A stretch of DNA of 27,436 nt, taken from the NCBI GenBank assembly GCA_958421035.1, contig CATZKS010000013.1, positions 1-27,436 on the forward strand, read 5' to 3'. The DNA is from an uncultured Collinsella sp. (lineage in GTDB: Bacteria > Actinomycetota > Coriobacteriia > Coriobacteriales > Coriobacteriaceae). Shown one piece after another: positions 15,271-22,695 of this stretch. Made by a program: the position numbers and the translations under genes. Position 1 is the first letter of the stretch, and each line of letters begins with the position of its first letter. The notes beneath the pieces were generated by a model. That model ran no database searches, had not been told where the DNA came from, and saw only the letters and a list, made by a program, of their open reading frames with translations.

Positions 15271-15322
15271 GGCTTGGTTGATATATCTGCATTTACGCGC
15301 CTTGTAGGAAGGGGCTGCGCCC

Positions 15323-16006
15323 ATGGCTTTTGAGCCCGCTCAACATAGCTTCATTACGCTCGAGGGTGTCGATGGCGCCGGTAAATCTACGCAGGCGCGC
15401 CTGCTTGCCCGTGCGCTCGACCTTGCCGGCTACCAGGTTGTGACCCTGCGTGAGCCGGGCGGTACCGCCATCAGCGAAAAGATCCGCGCTCTGCTGCTCG
15501 ACCCCGCCAATACGACGATGGGAGACACCTGCGAGTTGTTGCTCTACGAGGCCGCGCGCGCCCAGCTGGTGCACGAGGTCATCGCGCCTGCCCTTGCTGA
15601 CGGCAAGGTGGTCCTGTGCGACCGCTTCTACGATTCCACAACTTGCTATCAGGCGTTTGCCGATGGCCTCGATCGCCAGATAGTACGCGATGCCAACAAC
15701 CTGGCCGTCGCGGGGACGCACCCGGCGCTCACGCTCGTCTATCACATCACGCCCGAGCAGGCGGCGCTGCGCATGGCAGCCCGTGGCGCGGCAGATCGCA
15801 TGGAGGCTAAGGGCATGGCCTTCCAAGAGCGTGTCTACCAGGGATTTTGCGCCATCGCCGCCGAGGAACCAAACCGCGTAAAGCTCATCGACGCGACCGC
15901 GTCCATCGAGGACGTCTTCGCGCGGACGGTCGAGCAGATTCGCGCGTACGGTCTCGACATTCCGCAAGACGCCGTCGTCGGCGCGCTTGCTAAGGAGGCC
16001 GAGTAA
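15323..16006 (+). CDS. tmk: Thymidylate kinase
   Basis: Tmk phosphorylates dTMP to dTDP in DNA precursor synthesis. The 227-residue protein has the P-loop EGVDGAGKST, the DR-containing motif LCDRFYDST and the substrate block REPGGTAISEKIR. A lid-like arginine-rich stretch follows (MAARGAADRME). The ribosome binding site is GGAAGGGG. It is slightly longer than typical (about 210 residues) because of a C-terminal extension. Its stop codon is one base before the holB ATG, so the two genes are tightly coupled. Confidence 0.96.
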   Translation: MAFEPAQHSFITLEGVDGAGKSTQARLLARALDLAGYQVVTLREPGGTAISEKIRALLLDPANTTMGDTCELLLYEAARAQLVHEVIAPALADGKVVLCDRFYDSTTCYQAFADGLDRQIVRDANNLAVAGTHPALTLVYHITPEQAALRMAARGAADRMEAKGMAFQERVYQGFCAIAAEEPNRVKLIDATASIEDVFARTVEQIRAYGLDIPQDAVVGALAKEAE

Positions 16007-16007
16007 C

Positions 16008-17135
16008 ATGGCCCCCGCTCAGGCAAGCCTGCTGGCCAAGCTTGACACCCAAGAGCGCGTGCGCGACTTTTTGACCAATGCCGTTGCCAGCGGTCGCGCA
16101 TCGCACGCCTACCTGTTTTTGGGCGCGCCCGGCGCGGGCAAGCTCGACGCCGCGTGGGCGCTCGCCCAAGCCTTCCTGTGCGAGCAGGATGGCTGCGGCT
16201 CATGCGACAGTTGTGTGCGCGTTGCTCGCCATACGCACCCCGACGTGCACTATTACACGCCCGAGAGCGCCACGGGCTACCTCATCGCCCAGACCCGCGA
16301 GCTGCTCGATGACGTGCCTCTGGCGCCCATCCGTGCCAAGGCCAAGGTCTACATCATCGACCGTGCCGAGCAACTGCGCGCCAACACCGCCAACGCACTG
16401 CTCAAAACACTCGAGGAGCCGCCCGAGGGCGTTATGTTTATCTTGCTGGGCACCTCGGCAGACGTGATGTTGCCCACCATCGTGAGCCGCTGCCAGTGCG
16501 TGCCGTTTCGGCTGGTGTCGCCCGCCGTCGCCGCGCAGGCCGTGAGCCGCGCCACCGGTCAGGATATTGCGCGTTGTCGCATGGCCGTCGCCGTGGCGGG
16601 GAGTCCCACGCGTGGCATCGAGTTCCTCAAGAGCGCCGAGCGCCAGGACGCCCGCCGTCAGATGGTTCGCGCCATCGACTCGCTCATCGCCGCCGACGAG
16701 GCCGACGTGCTCAGCCGCGCCAAGTCGCTCATCGTCGCCGTTAAGGCGCCGCTCGCCGAGGTCAAGTCCACGCAGGAAAAGGTGCTCGAGCAAAACGCCG
16801 ACTACCTGTCGCGTGGAGCATTGAAGCAGCTTGAGGACCGCAACAAGCGCGAACTCAACGCGCGCGAGCGTTCGGGTATCATGGAAGCGCTGGCGAGCGC
16901 GCGGACGCTCATGCGCGACGTGCTACTGACGCTTCAGGACGAGGCAGCCGACGTGGTGAACGAAGACGTGCGCGACACGATCGGTCGGCTTGCCGCCGCG
17001 ACCAATGTTGCGGGTGCCACCCAGGCGCTCGAGGCAGTCGCGACCGCCGAGCGCAACATCGCCAGAAACGTTACTCCCCAGCTGGCCATCGAGGTCATGC
17101 TATTCGATATCAGGAAGGCACTGAAATGCCGTTAG
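16008..17135 (+). CDS. holB: DNA polymerase III clamp-loader subunit delta prime
   Basis: Delta prime is the fixed subunit of the clamp loader that opens the sliding clamp. The 375-residue protein has an AAA+ fold with a P-loop-like GAPGAGK (39-45) followed by Leu where active ATPases have Ser or Thr, the zinc-binding cysteines C58, C63, C66 and C69, and the sensor block TIVSRCQ. LLKTLEEPPEGVMFILL is a family hallmark. The start ATG 16008 follows AAGGAGG by 9 nt; an upstream in-frame start inside tmk is less likely. The last ten bases overlap the start of ricT. Confidence 0.93.
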   Translation: MAPAQASLLAKLDTQERVRDFLTNAVASGRASHAYLFLGAPGAGKLDAAWALAQAFLCEQDGCGSCDSCVRVARHTHPDVHYYTPESATGYLIAQTRELLDDVPLAPIRAKAKVYIIDRAEQLRANTANALLKTLEEPPEGVMFILLGTSADVMLPTIVSRCQCVPFRLVSPAVAAQAVSRATGQDIARCRMAVAVAGSPTRGIEFLKSAERQDARRQMVRAIDSLIAADEADVLSRAKSLIVAVKAPLAEVKSTQEKVLEQNADYLSRGALKQLEDRNKRELNARERSGIMEALASARTLMRDVLLTLQDEAADVVNEDVRDTIGRLAAATNVAGATQALEAVATAERNIARNVTPQLAIEVMLFDIRKALKCR

Positions 17136-18820
17136 TCGTACCCGTTAAGTTTACCTACGCCTCGCGCGACCTGTGGTTCGACCCGCAGGATCTGGATATC
17201 CTCGAGGCCGATTATGCCATTTGCTCCACCGAGCGCGGAACCGAGATCGGCCTGGTTACGGCCGACCCCTTCGAGGTGCCGCTCGACGAAATCGGTCAGC
17301 CGCTCAAGCCCGTGCTGCGCGTGGCGAGCGACATCGACTTGCAGCTTGCCGACGACCTGGCTATCCAGGGTGACGAGGCCATGGTCGACTTCCGCCGCCT
17401 GGTCAAGGAGCTCGACCTCGAGATGAAGCCGGTCGGCGTCGAGTACCTGTTTGGCGGCGAGAAGGCTGTGTTCTACTTTGCTGCCGAGGAGCGCGTCGAT
17501 TTCCGTCAGCTCGTCAAGGACCTGTCCTCGACGCTGCACATTCGCGTCGACATGCGCCAGATCGGCGTGCGTGACGAGACCCGCCTGGTGGGCGGCTATG
17601 CCCAGTGCGGCCAGGAGCTCTGCTGCACGCGCTTTGGCGGACAGTTTGAGCCGGTTTCGATTCGCATGGCAAAAGAGCAGGACCTGCCGCTCAACTCGTC
17701 CAAAATTAGCGGCGTCTGCGGCCGCCTGATGTGCTGCCTGCGCTACGAGTTCGAGGCGTACAAGGACTTTAAGAGCCGCGCGCCCAAAAAGAAGACGCTC
17801 ATCGATACGCCGCTTGGCAAGGCGCGTATTCAGGAGTATGACACGCCGCGTGAACAGCTGGTGCTGCGCCTGGAGAACGGCAAAGTCTTTAAGGTCAACC
17901 TAGCCGATATGACGTGCTCGGAGGGCTGCAAAAAGAAGGCCGCCGAGCAGGGCTGCAACTGCCGCCCCGACTGCGTGACGCGCGACGTGCTCGAGCGCAT
18001 CGAGTCGCCCGAGATGCGCCTGGCGCTCATGGAGCTCGATCGCGAAAACGGCGTCGATGTGGGCGATGGCCTGTCGAGTGCCGACCGTCTGGCCGGCACG
18101 TCGATGCCCAAGCGCCGTCGTCGCGATGCTGAATCCGATGCTCGCGCCGGTCAGGGCGAGGGCCGTGGCCGCGGAAAGGGCCGTGGTAAGGCCGAGACAC
18201 CCGAGGCCGAGGAGGCCGCCGGTGGCCGTCGTCGTCGCAAGCGCGCGGGCTCGGGCGATGCTACCGAGGCTGCAGCTGCGGGCAAGAACGCCTCTCGCGA
18301 GCGCGAGGTTCAGCAGCCCCAGCAGCAGAATCGCGGCGGCGGCATGAATCCCACACGTCGCCGCCGCCGTCATCTGTCGAGCGAGGAGCGCGAGGACGCC
18401 TTCCGCGCCGCAGCTGCTCGCGAGGCTGGTGCCGCCCCCAAGGGTGGTTCGGGTTCCGATGCGCCTGCCGACAAGGGTGGCAAGTCACGTGGCGAGGAGG
18501 AGCGCGCGCCGCGTCCGCGCCGTCGCCATTCCTCGGGCGCGCAACAGAAGCCCTCAGTGCCCTCCGTGGCCGATCAGGTCTCGGAGGGCGAGGTCAAGGT
18601 CACGCGCCGTCGTCCCGGAGATGGCGGGGGAGCGGCTGCCAAGGCCTCGCGTGGCGACGCTCGCGACGAGCGCGAGCCGCGCGAGGATCGCGGTGGCGAG
18701 GGCTCGGCCGACCAGGGTCAAAAGCGCCGTCGCCGTCGCCGTTCCCGCAAGCAGCGCCAGGATGGTGGCGAGGGTTCGACCCCGTCTTCGTCCGCACCAC
18801 AACCGCCCGCCGGCGAATAA
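17126..18820 (+). CDS. ricT: PSP1-domain protein RicT (YaaT) with long basic disordered tail
   Basis: In Bacillus, RicT (YaaT) joins RicA and RicF in an iron-sulfur complex that guides RNase Y in mRNA maturation. Here residues 1-290 carry the PSP1 core with cysteine groups C161/C166/C167, C198/C203/C204 and C264/C268/C277/C279/C283, suitable for clusters. Residues from about 330 to 564 are low-complexity and rich in Arg, Gly, Ala and Glu, with many RRRRR patches, unlike the 275-residue Bacillus protein; this suggests RNA binding. It overlaps holB by 10 bp, and the order tmk-holB-ricT is the one found in Bacillus. No sporulation genes are in the window, and sporulation is not implied. Confidence 0.92.
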   Translation: MPLVVPVKFTYASRDLWFDPQDLDILEADYAICSTERGTEIGLVTADPFEVPLDEIGQPLKPVLRVASDIDLQLADDLAIQGDEAMVDFRRLVKELDLEMKPVGVEYLFGGEKAVFYFAAEERVDFRQLVKDLSSTLHIRVDMRQIGVRDETRLVGGYAQCGQELCCTRFGGQFEPVSIRMAKEQDLPLNSSKISGVCGRLMCCLRYEFEAYKDFKSRAPKKKTLIDTPLGKARIQEYDTPREQLVLRLENGKVFKVNLADMTCSEGCKKKAAEQGCNCRPDCVTRDVLERIESPEMRLALMELDRENGVDVGDGLSSADRLAGTSMPKRRRRDAESDARAGQGEGRGRGKGRGKAETPEAEEAAGGRRRRKRAGSGDATEAAAAGKNASREREVQQPQQQNRGGGMNPTRRRRRHLSSEEREDAFRAAAAREAGAAPKGGSGSDAPADKGGKSRGEEERAPRPRRRHSSGAQQKPSVPSVADQVSEGEVKVTRRRPGDGGGAAAKASRGDARDEREPREDRGGEGSADQGQKRRRRRRSRKQRQDGGEGSTPSSSAPQPPAGE

Positions 18821-18848
18821 CGCCCGCGAGCGGATTTAGCCCGCCTTG

Positions 18849-18871
18849 CCCCGAGCGCATCGGGGTATCAT
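18849..18871 (+). promoter_or_regulatory. Dyad and -10 box of the comF gene
   Basis: The perfect dyad CCCCGA-N5-TCGGGG (18849-18865) abuts TATCAT (18866-18871). The inferred transcript start near 18878 would leave only about 45 nt of leader before the TTG start. No classical -35 box is at the right distance, so the dyad may bind an activator or repressor. Confidence 0.45.
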
Positions 18872-18883
18872 AGCGCCGAATCA

Positions 18884-18919
18884 ACAACCCTCCCTGCGAC
18901 CGAACGTAGGGAGGGTTGT
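18884..18919 (+). promoter_or_regulatory. Leader hairpin that contains the comF ribosome binding site
   Basis: Positions 18884-18895 and 18908-18919 pair perfectly over 12 bp around a 12-nt loop. The right arm contains the Shine-Dalgarno sequence GGGAGGG (18909-18915), 7 nt before the TTG start at 18923. Folded, the mRNA would hide the ribosome binding site. There is no T-run, which argues against a simple terminator for ricT. Confidence 0.6.
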
Positions 18920-18922
18920 GTC

Positions 18923-19729
18923 TTGAAGAGCCATCTGAACATATTGAGCTGTCTGCAGGGTGCCGGTGCCCTACCGTTTGCGGACGAATTGCTACCGTTT
19001 GCCGAGCGGGTGGCACGCGAGGCGCTCGAGGCATTGTCGCCAACACGATGTGCCGGCTGCGAGCGCGCCGGTACGCTTATTTGCCAAGACTGCCTGACTG
19101 CGCTCACGCTCATCGACCCACGTCATAGCTGCATCCGATGCGGCGCCCCGTTTGGGGATTTGCTGTGCACTGAGTGTTCGGTCGAGGGCATGTCCTCGGC
19201 AATGGCGGAGGCGCTCGACCGCTGCCTGGCGTGCGCCGTCTATGCGCATCCGCTGCCGCGCATCATTAAAGCGTACAAGGACGCGGGCGAGCGACGTCTG
19301 GCTCCGTATCTGGCGGAGCTGCTCTACGACACCGCCCTGCATGCCCAGGTCGTAGCGCCCGATCGCTATGGAGGTGTGCTGTCCGGTGCGGATGCGGTGG
19401 TGTTTGTGCCTGCGACGGCGGCAGCGTTTCGGCGGCGTGGTTTTGATCATATGGAGGCTATTGCGCGCCCATTTTGCGAGCTGTCGGGTGTTCCTCTGCT
19501 CGATGCTCTCGTCAAGTACGGGCATGGCGACCAGCGCGAACTCGGTCGTGAGGAGCGCCGCGAGCGTGCCCGAGGTATGTACGAGACGGTTGAGGACGTG
19601 CACGGCCGCCGCCTGCTGCTTATCGACGACGTTATCACCACGGGTGCGACGATGGCAGCGGCTTCGGCGGAACTCAAGCGCGCCGGTGCCACGGCCGTTG
19701 ATGGCCTCGCTATCGCACGCGTTTGGTAG
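18923..19729 (+). CDS. comFC: ComF/ComFC-like phosphoribosyltransferase-domain protein
   Basis: ComFC proteins act in DNA uptake during transformation and have also been linked to the raiA neighbourhood. The 268-residue protein has two cysteine pairs groups (C43-x2-C46, C54-x2-C57 and C70-x2-C73, C82-x2-C85) forming an N-terminal zinc region, then a type I phosphoribosyltransferase domain with the PRPP loop LLLIDDVITTGATM (D235, D236). The start is TTG behind GGGAGGG. No other competence genes are nearby. The next gene starts 11 bp after its stop. Confidence 0.9.
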   Translation: MKSHLNILSCLQGAGALPFADELLPFAERVAREALEALSPTRCAGCERAGTLICQDCLTALTLIDPRHSCIRCGAPFGDLLCTECSVEGMSSAMAEALDRCLACAVYAHPLPRIIKAYKDAGERRLAPYLAELLYDTALHAQVVAPDRYGGVLSGADAVVFVPATAAAFRRRGFDHMEAIARPFCELSGVPLLDALVKYGHGDQRELGREERRERARGMYETVEDVHGRRLLLIDDVITTGATMAAASAELKRAGATAVDGLAIARVW

Positions 19730-19740
19730 GGGTGGTTCAG

Positions 19741-20850
19741 ATGGCAATAAAGATCGGGCAGCGTGGCAAGCCTGCAAGCGAGCAGCTGGCTGCTTCCGTA
19801 ATTCTGACGGGCGCCTCGGCGCTACGCATGATGCGCGCCGAGCGCCGACAAATGGGTTACATCAGCTGGAGGGACCTCAGTCCCGATGAAGAGTGCCGTG
19901 TGCTGCGCGCGTCGTCGCCCTCGATCGAGGACATCTATCTTCCCGACTTGGTGCGGATTGGGGCCGCAAGCGGCGAGGTGCAAGAAGATCTTTGCTTGCT
20001 GGTGGGATCTGCGGCGCAGCGCCGCCGCATGCCTGGCGTGGGCTGGTCCGTATGCTCTGGGTTGCCCGCCGGCTCGATTCTAGAGGTGGAACCAGGGGTG
20101 TACAGTCTATCTCCCGAGGCCCTTTGTGTTGCCGTCGCCCGCGAGGTCGGCTGTATCCAGGCATTTGCCCTGGCCCAGGAGCTGTGCTCTAAGATTTCGC
20201 TGAGTGACCGCGGGCAGTATCTACCTCCCTACACATCGCCTGTCGTGAACAAATTGGCAAAGGACAAAGACCAGCCGCCAGATGTCGGTTACTTTGAGGT
20301 CGAGTCCGTGCTGACACCCGATTGCCTGGTAGATTACCTCGCGGCATGCAAGGGGAATGTGGCCAAACAGCTGCTGCGCCTGTGTCCCTACCTGTCAGAA
20401 AATCTGCGCTCGCCCATGGAGTGCATCATGCTCGCTCTGTTTTCGCTTCCGTTTTCCTATGGCGGATTTGCCTGCGGTCCCTTTAAGACCGACTACAAGA
20501 TCGAGTTCAACGACCGTGCACAGGCGATCTCGGGGATGCCGCATGCGGTTTGCGATGCCTTTCAGGAAGCAGCCCGGTTTGACTTGGAATACAACGGTGA
20601 GCTGGGCCATTCCTCTCGGAGGGGACGTATCCATGATGAAAAGCGCAACACGGGCTTGATTACTATGGGAATCGAGGTCGCGACGGTCAACAACGAAATG
20701 CTCTGTGACATGGAAGCGATGGAAGCACTCGCATGGCGCATCCACCAGCGTATGGGTAAGCGATATCAGAATCGCGTAGAGGCTCGTCGAAAGAGGCAAG
20801 ATGCTCTGCTGAATACGCTCCGAGCGTGCTTTGGGCCCAAACCAGCGTAA
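19741..20850 (+). CDS. Unknown protein with a restriction-endonuclease-like C-terminal fold
   Basis: The 369-residue protein opens with SVILTGASALRMMR (19-32), which recalls the N-terminal part of AbiEi-type proteins. The middle block SPMECIMLALFSLPFSYGGFACGPF (224-248) and the C-terminal FDLEYNGELGHSSRRGRIHDEKRNTGLITMGIEV (280-313) resemble the DUF559/Vsr-like PD-(D/E)XK pattern: D281-x-E283, H290, D299 and R302 keep the usual order of acidic and basic residues. A role in defence or as antitoxin is only an inference; no paired toxin gene is adjacent. The ATG 19741 follows GGGGTGG. Codon use is less biased than in the neighbours, hinting at horizontal transfer. Confidence 0.72.
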   Translation: MAIKIGQRGKPASEQLAASVILTGASALRMMRAERRQMGYISWRDLSPDEECRVLRASSPSIEDIYLPDLVRIGAASGEVQEDLCLLVGSAAQRRRMPGVGWSVCSGLPAGSILEVEPGVYSLSPEALCVAVAREVGCIQAFALAQELCSKISLSDRGQYLPPYTSPVVNKLAKDKDQPPDVGYFEVESVLTPDCLVDYLAACKGNVAKQLLRLCPYLSENLRSPMECIMLALFSLPFSYGGFACGPFKTDYKIEFNDRAQAISGMPHAVCDAFQEAARFDLEYNGELGHSSRRGRIHDEKRNTGLITMGIEVATVNNEMLCDMEAMEALAWRIHQRMGKRYQNRVEARRKRQDALLNTLRACFGPKPA

Positions 20851-20885
20851 AACTATGGCTTTATAGGGGGTCTGTTCATATGCTC

Positions 20886-21102
20886 TGTGCAAAAAACGGC
20901 AAATATGAGTACTGTTACTAGATTAGTGACAGCAAAAACAAAGAAACTTGGGCCGATAATCTGGATTCAGCGAAGAGATAATAAACGAATGTGGAATATC
21001 TTGGCGCCAAGCAGGCTGTGCGGAACTCAAAAAGGGCTCGTGAGGCGGTAATACGCTGCTACTAAATTGGTAACAGTACTCATATTTGCCGTTTTTTGCA
21101 CA
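20886..21102. mobile_element. MITE/REPIN-like element with 33-bp perfect terminal inverted repeats
   Basis: The ends 20886-20918 and 21070-21102 are perfect reverse complements over 33 bp (TGTGCAAAAAACGGCAAATA and on). Imperfect pairing runs on to 48 nt per arm. The interior (about 120 bp) is A+T-richer than the surroundings and has no credible ORF. No target-site duplication is visible. It lies 36 bp beyond the stop codon of the nuclease-fold gene, and carries no transposase. Confidence 0.78.
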
Positions 21103-21103
21103 C

Positions 21104-21165
21104 GGCACCCTGAGACGGGTGCCCCGGAGCTCCCCGTAGGGAAGCTCCGGGCTTCATAGGGGCAC
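21104..21165 (+). other. Cluster of overlapping hairpins upstream of the structured RNA
   Basis: GGCACCC (21104-21110) pairs with GGGTGCC (21117-21123). Alternatively GTGCCCC (21119-21125) pairs with GGGGCAC (21159-21165), enclosing a third stem CCCGGAGC/GCTCCGGG (21123-21130 with 21144-21151). The first and second pairings exclude each other. No T-run follows. It may be the end of the upstream transcript or part of the repeat element. Confidence 0.4.
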
Positions 21166-21223
21166 GAATGGTCCGCTCCGACCCGCAAAATCTGTACTCG
21201 CGATGCGAATGACGCCCCTAACC

Positions 21224-21252
21224 TTAAACTTTAGCTTGAACTTAGCTATAAT
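21224..21252 (+). promoter_or_regulatory. Strong sigma70-like promoter of the structured RNA
   Basis: TTAAAC (21224-21229), a 17-nt spacer and the perfect TATAAT (21247-21252) make the best promoter in the window. Transcription would start near 21259. The surroundings are A+T-rich compared with the rest of the window. Confidence 0.75.
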
Positions 21253-21258
21253 GCGCTT

Positions 21259-21580
21259 CGTTCCTACCAGGCTGTGGTTGCGGACGGACGAAATGCCCGT
21301 CCTAGTCCAAGACAGACGCGGTCAAAGGGATCCACGTAAGCGACCGCGTGCGCGCGGCGCGATCATGGCGCGTCCTAGATGTAAGCCGCACCGTCCGTTC
21401 TACTTTCTTTGGGGCAATACCGCCTCGCGGGCGAGCGGGTCAGTCGTGAAGGTGGCTGCGGCCTCCCGAGCAAACACCCCGGTGCGCAAGTGTGGGGTCA
21501 AATACCAGGTCAGCTGGTGGGAACAACCTGATATTCCGCGCAACGCACGGATTGTATACGACACAGAAGGCAGGGTAGTG
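21259..21580 (+). ncRNA. raiA RNA: Large structured RNA, probably the raiA RNA
   Basis: The 5' and 3' ends pair: 21264-21268 with 21574-21578, 21272-21276 with 21562-21566 and 21277-21282 with 21539-21544. Inside are hairpins at 21282-21302 (6 bp), 21316-21349 (8 bp, perfect), 21476-21498 and 21504-21518 (ACCAG/CTGGT). A near-consensus promoter lies just upstream. The raiA motif is known from Firmicutes and Actinobacteria as a structured RNA upstream of raiA or near comFC; here it sits between comFC and raiA/hpf. The frame is open right across, but the peptide has no protein-like features. I recognise it by position and fold, not by matching the consensus. Confidence 0.7.
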
Positions 21581-21601
21581 GACATGGTGAGGGGCAGCTT
21601 G

Positions 21602-22594
21602 ATGCACGCGGCTCGGTTAGGTGCTGGGACCGCAGCGGTCATCGCCGTTTTGGGCCTGAGCGGATGCGCGTTCAACCCGCTGTCTACGTTCACGACTCCC
21701 ACGATCGACCAGATCGAGTACGAGACCGTCACGCCGGCGGTGTCGGACGATGCCCTGGTCACTTCCGGAACCCTGACGGTCGCCCTCGATACTTCCGATG
21801 CGCCGCAGGCCATGCAGGACGCCGACGGCGAGCTCACGGGGTATGCGGTTGACGCCGCCCGCGCCCTCGCAAGCCGCATGGGCCTTAAGGTTGCCTTTGT
21901 CGATGCGTCTTCGGCAGATTCCGCGCTCGGCGACAAAAAGGCCGATATCTTTATCGGCGAGATTAACTCCACGGACGGGGACATTAGCTCGCTCGGCACC
22001 TGCCTGTACGATGCCACTTCCGTGTTCGGTAAAACTAGCGATGGTGGGTCGCTAAGCGTTTCCACCGATACCCTTAACGCGTCTACTCTGGGTGTCCAAA
22101 TGTCCTCGGCCTCGCAGGAGGCGCTTGCTAAGCAGAGCATCACCGCCAATCAAAAGACCTACTCCAACATCAACGAGTGCTTTGAGGCGCTTGAGTCCGG
22201 CGAGGTCGACTATGTGATCTGCGACTCCACGGCCGGCGGCTACCTTGCACGCCTGATGAGCGAGGTCTCCTATGTCGGTTCGCTCGAGGCGCCCTCGACG
22301 CTTGGTGTTGCGGGCCTCTCGTCCAATGACGAACTGTGCCGTGCCGTGAGCGATGCCCTCGACGGTATCACGGTCGATGGCACGCTCGAGGCGGTCCACT
22401 CCGTCTGGTACGGCACGATGCCCTATGACCTCACCACCAAGACGGTCTCGGGCGCCGACGTGCAGTCGACCGACACCGGATCCAGCGAGTCCGCATCCTC
22501 CGATTCGAGCAGCGAGGGTGCAACCTCCGAGGATAAATCGTCCAGCCAGGAGGGCACTATCACCGACGACGACATTAACAAGCTCAATAGCTAG
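21602..22594 (+). CDS. Solute-binding lipoprotein, extracellular binding protein family 3
   Basis: The product (330 residues) has a signal peptide ending in the lipobox LSGC, so it should be anchored outside the membrane. The mature part (GTLTVALDTSDAPQAMQDADGELTGYAVDAARALASRMGLKVAFVD and on, with SGEVDYVICDS) matches family 3 periplasmic binding proteins for amino acids or similar small molecules. The last 60 residues are Ser/Asp/Glu-rich. ATG 21602 follows TGAGGGG by 7 nt; ATG 21584 is an alternative, but its ribosome binding site would lie in the terminal stem of the structured RNA. No permease or ATPase gene is adjacent, so it is an orphan or works with a transporter elsewhere. Confidence 0.87.
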   Translation: MHAARLGAGTAAVIAVLGLSGCAFNPLSTFTTPTIDQIEYETVTPAVSDDALVTSGTLTVALDTSDAPQAMQDADGELTGYAVDAARALASRMGLKVAFVDASSADSALGDKKADIFIGEINSTDGDISSLGTCLYDATSVFGKTSDGGSLSVSTDTLNASTLGVQMSSASQEALAKQSITANQKTYSNINECFEALESGEVDYVICDSTAGGYLARLMSEVSYVGSLEAPSTLGVAGLSSNDELCRAVSDALDGITVDGTLEAVHSVWYGTMPYDLTTKTVSGADVQSTDTGSSESASSDSSSEGATSEDKSSSQEGTITDDDINKLNS

Positions 22595-22608
22595 TTATTG
22601 CTAGGGGT

Positions 22609-22637
22609 GGCGTCTCCTATGCGCTAGGAGAGACGCC
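22609..22637 (+). terminator. Hairpin after the lipoprotein gene
   Basis: GGCGTCTCCTA (22609-22619) pairs with TAGGAG-GA-GACGCC (22625-22637), with a 2-nt bulge. Only CTCTTC follows, so it is a weak terminator backed up by the one at 22661. Confidence 0.55.
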
Positions 22638-22660
22638 TCTTCACGGTTTCAACACGCATT

Positions 22661-22695
22661 GCCGGGCTTTCCCAACAGGGGAGCCCGGCTTTTTC
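22661..22695 (+). terminator. Intrinsic terminator after the lipoprotein gene
   Basis: GCCGGGCT (22661-22668) pairs with AGCCCGGC (22682-22689), followed by five T residues. It separates the lipoprotein transcript from hpf. Confidence 0.88.

Noticed and set aside
21259..21580. RNase P RNA, tmRNA, 6S or SRP RNA as identity of the structured RNA
   Set aside because: I find no RNase P core (GAGGAAAGTCC), no tmRNA acceptor end, no SRP GGAAGCAG loop, and the context favours raiA.
21203..21601. N-terminal extension of the lipoprotein to 463 residues
   Set aside because: The added residues precede a clear lipoprotein signal, contain the promoter and structured RNA, and show no protein-like pattern.
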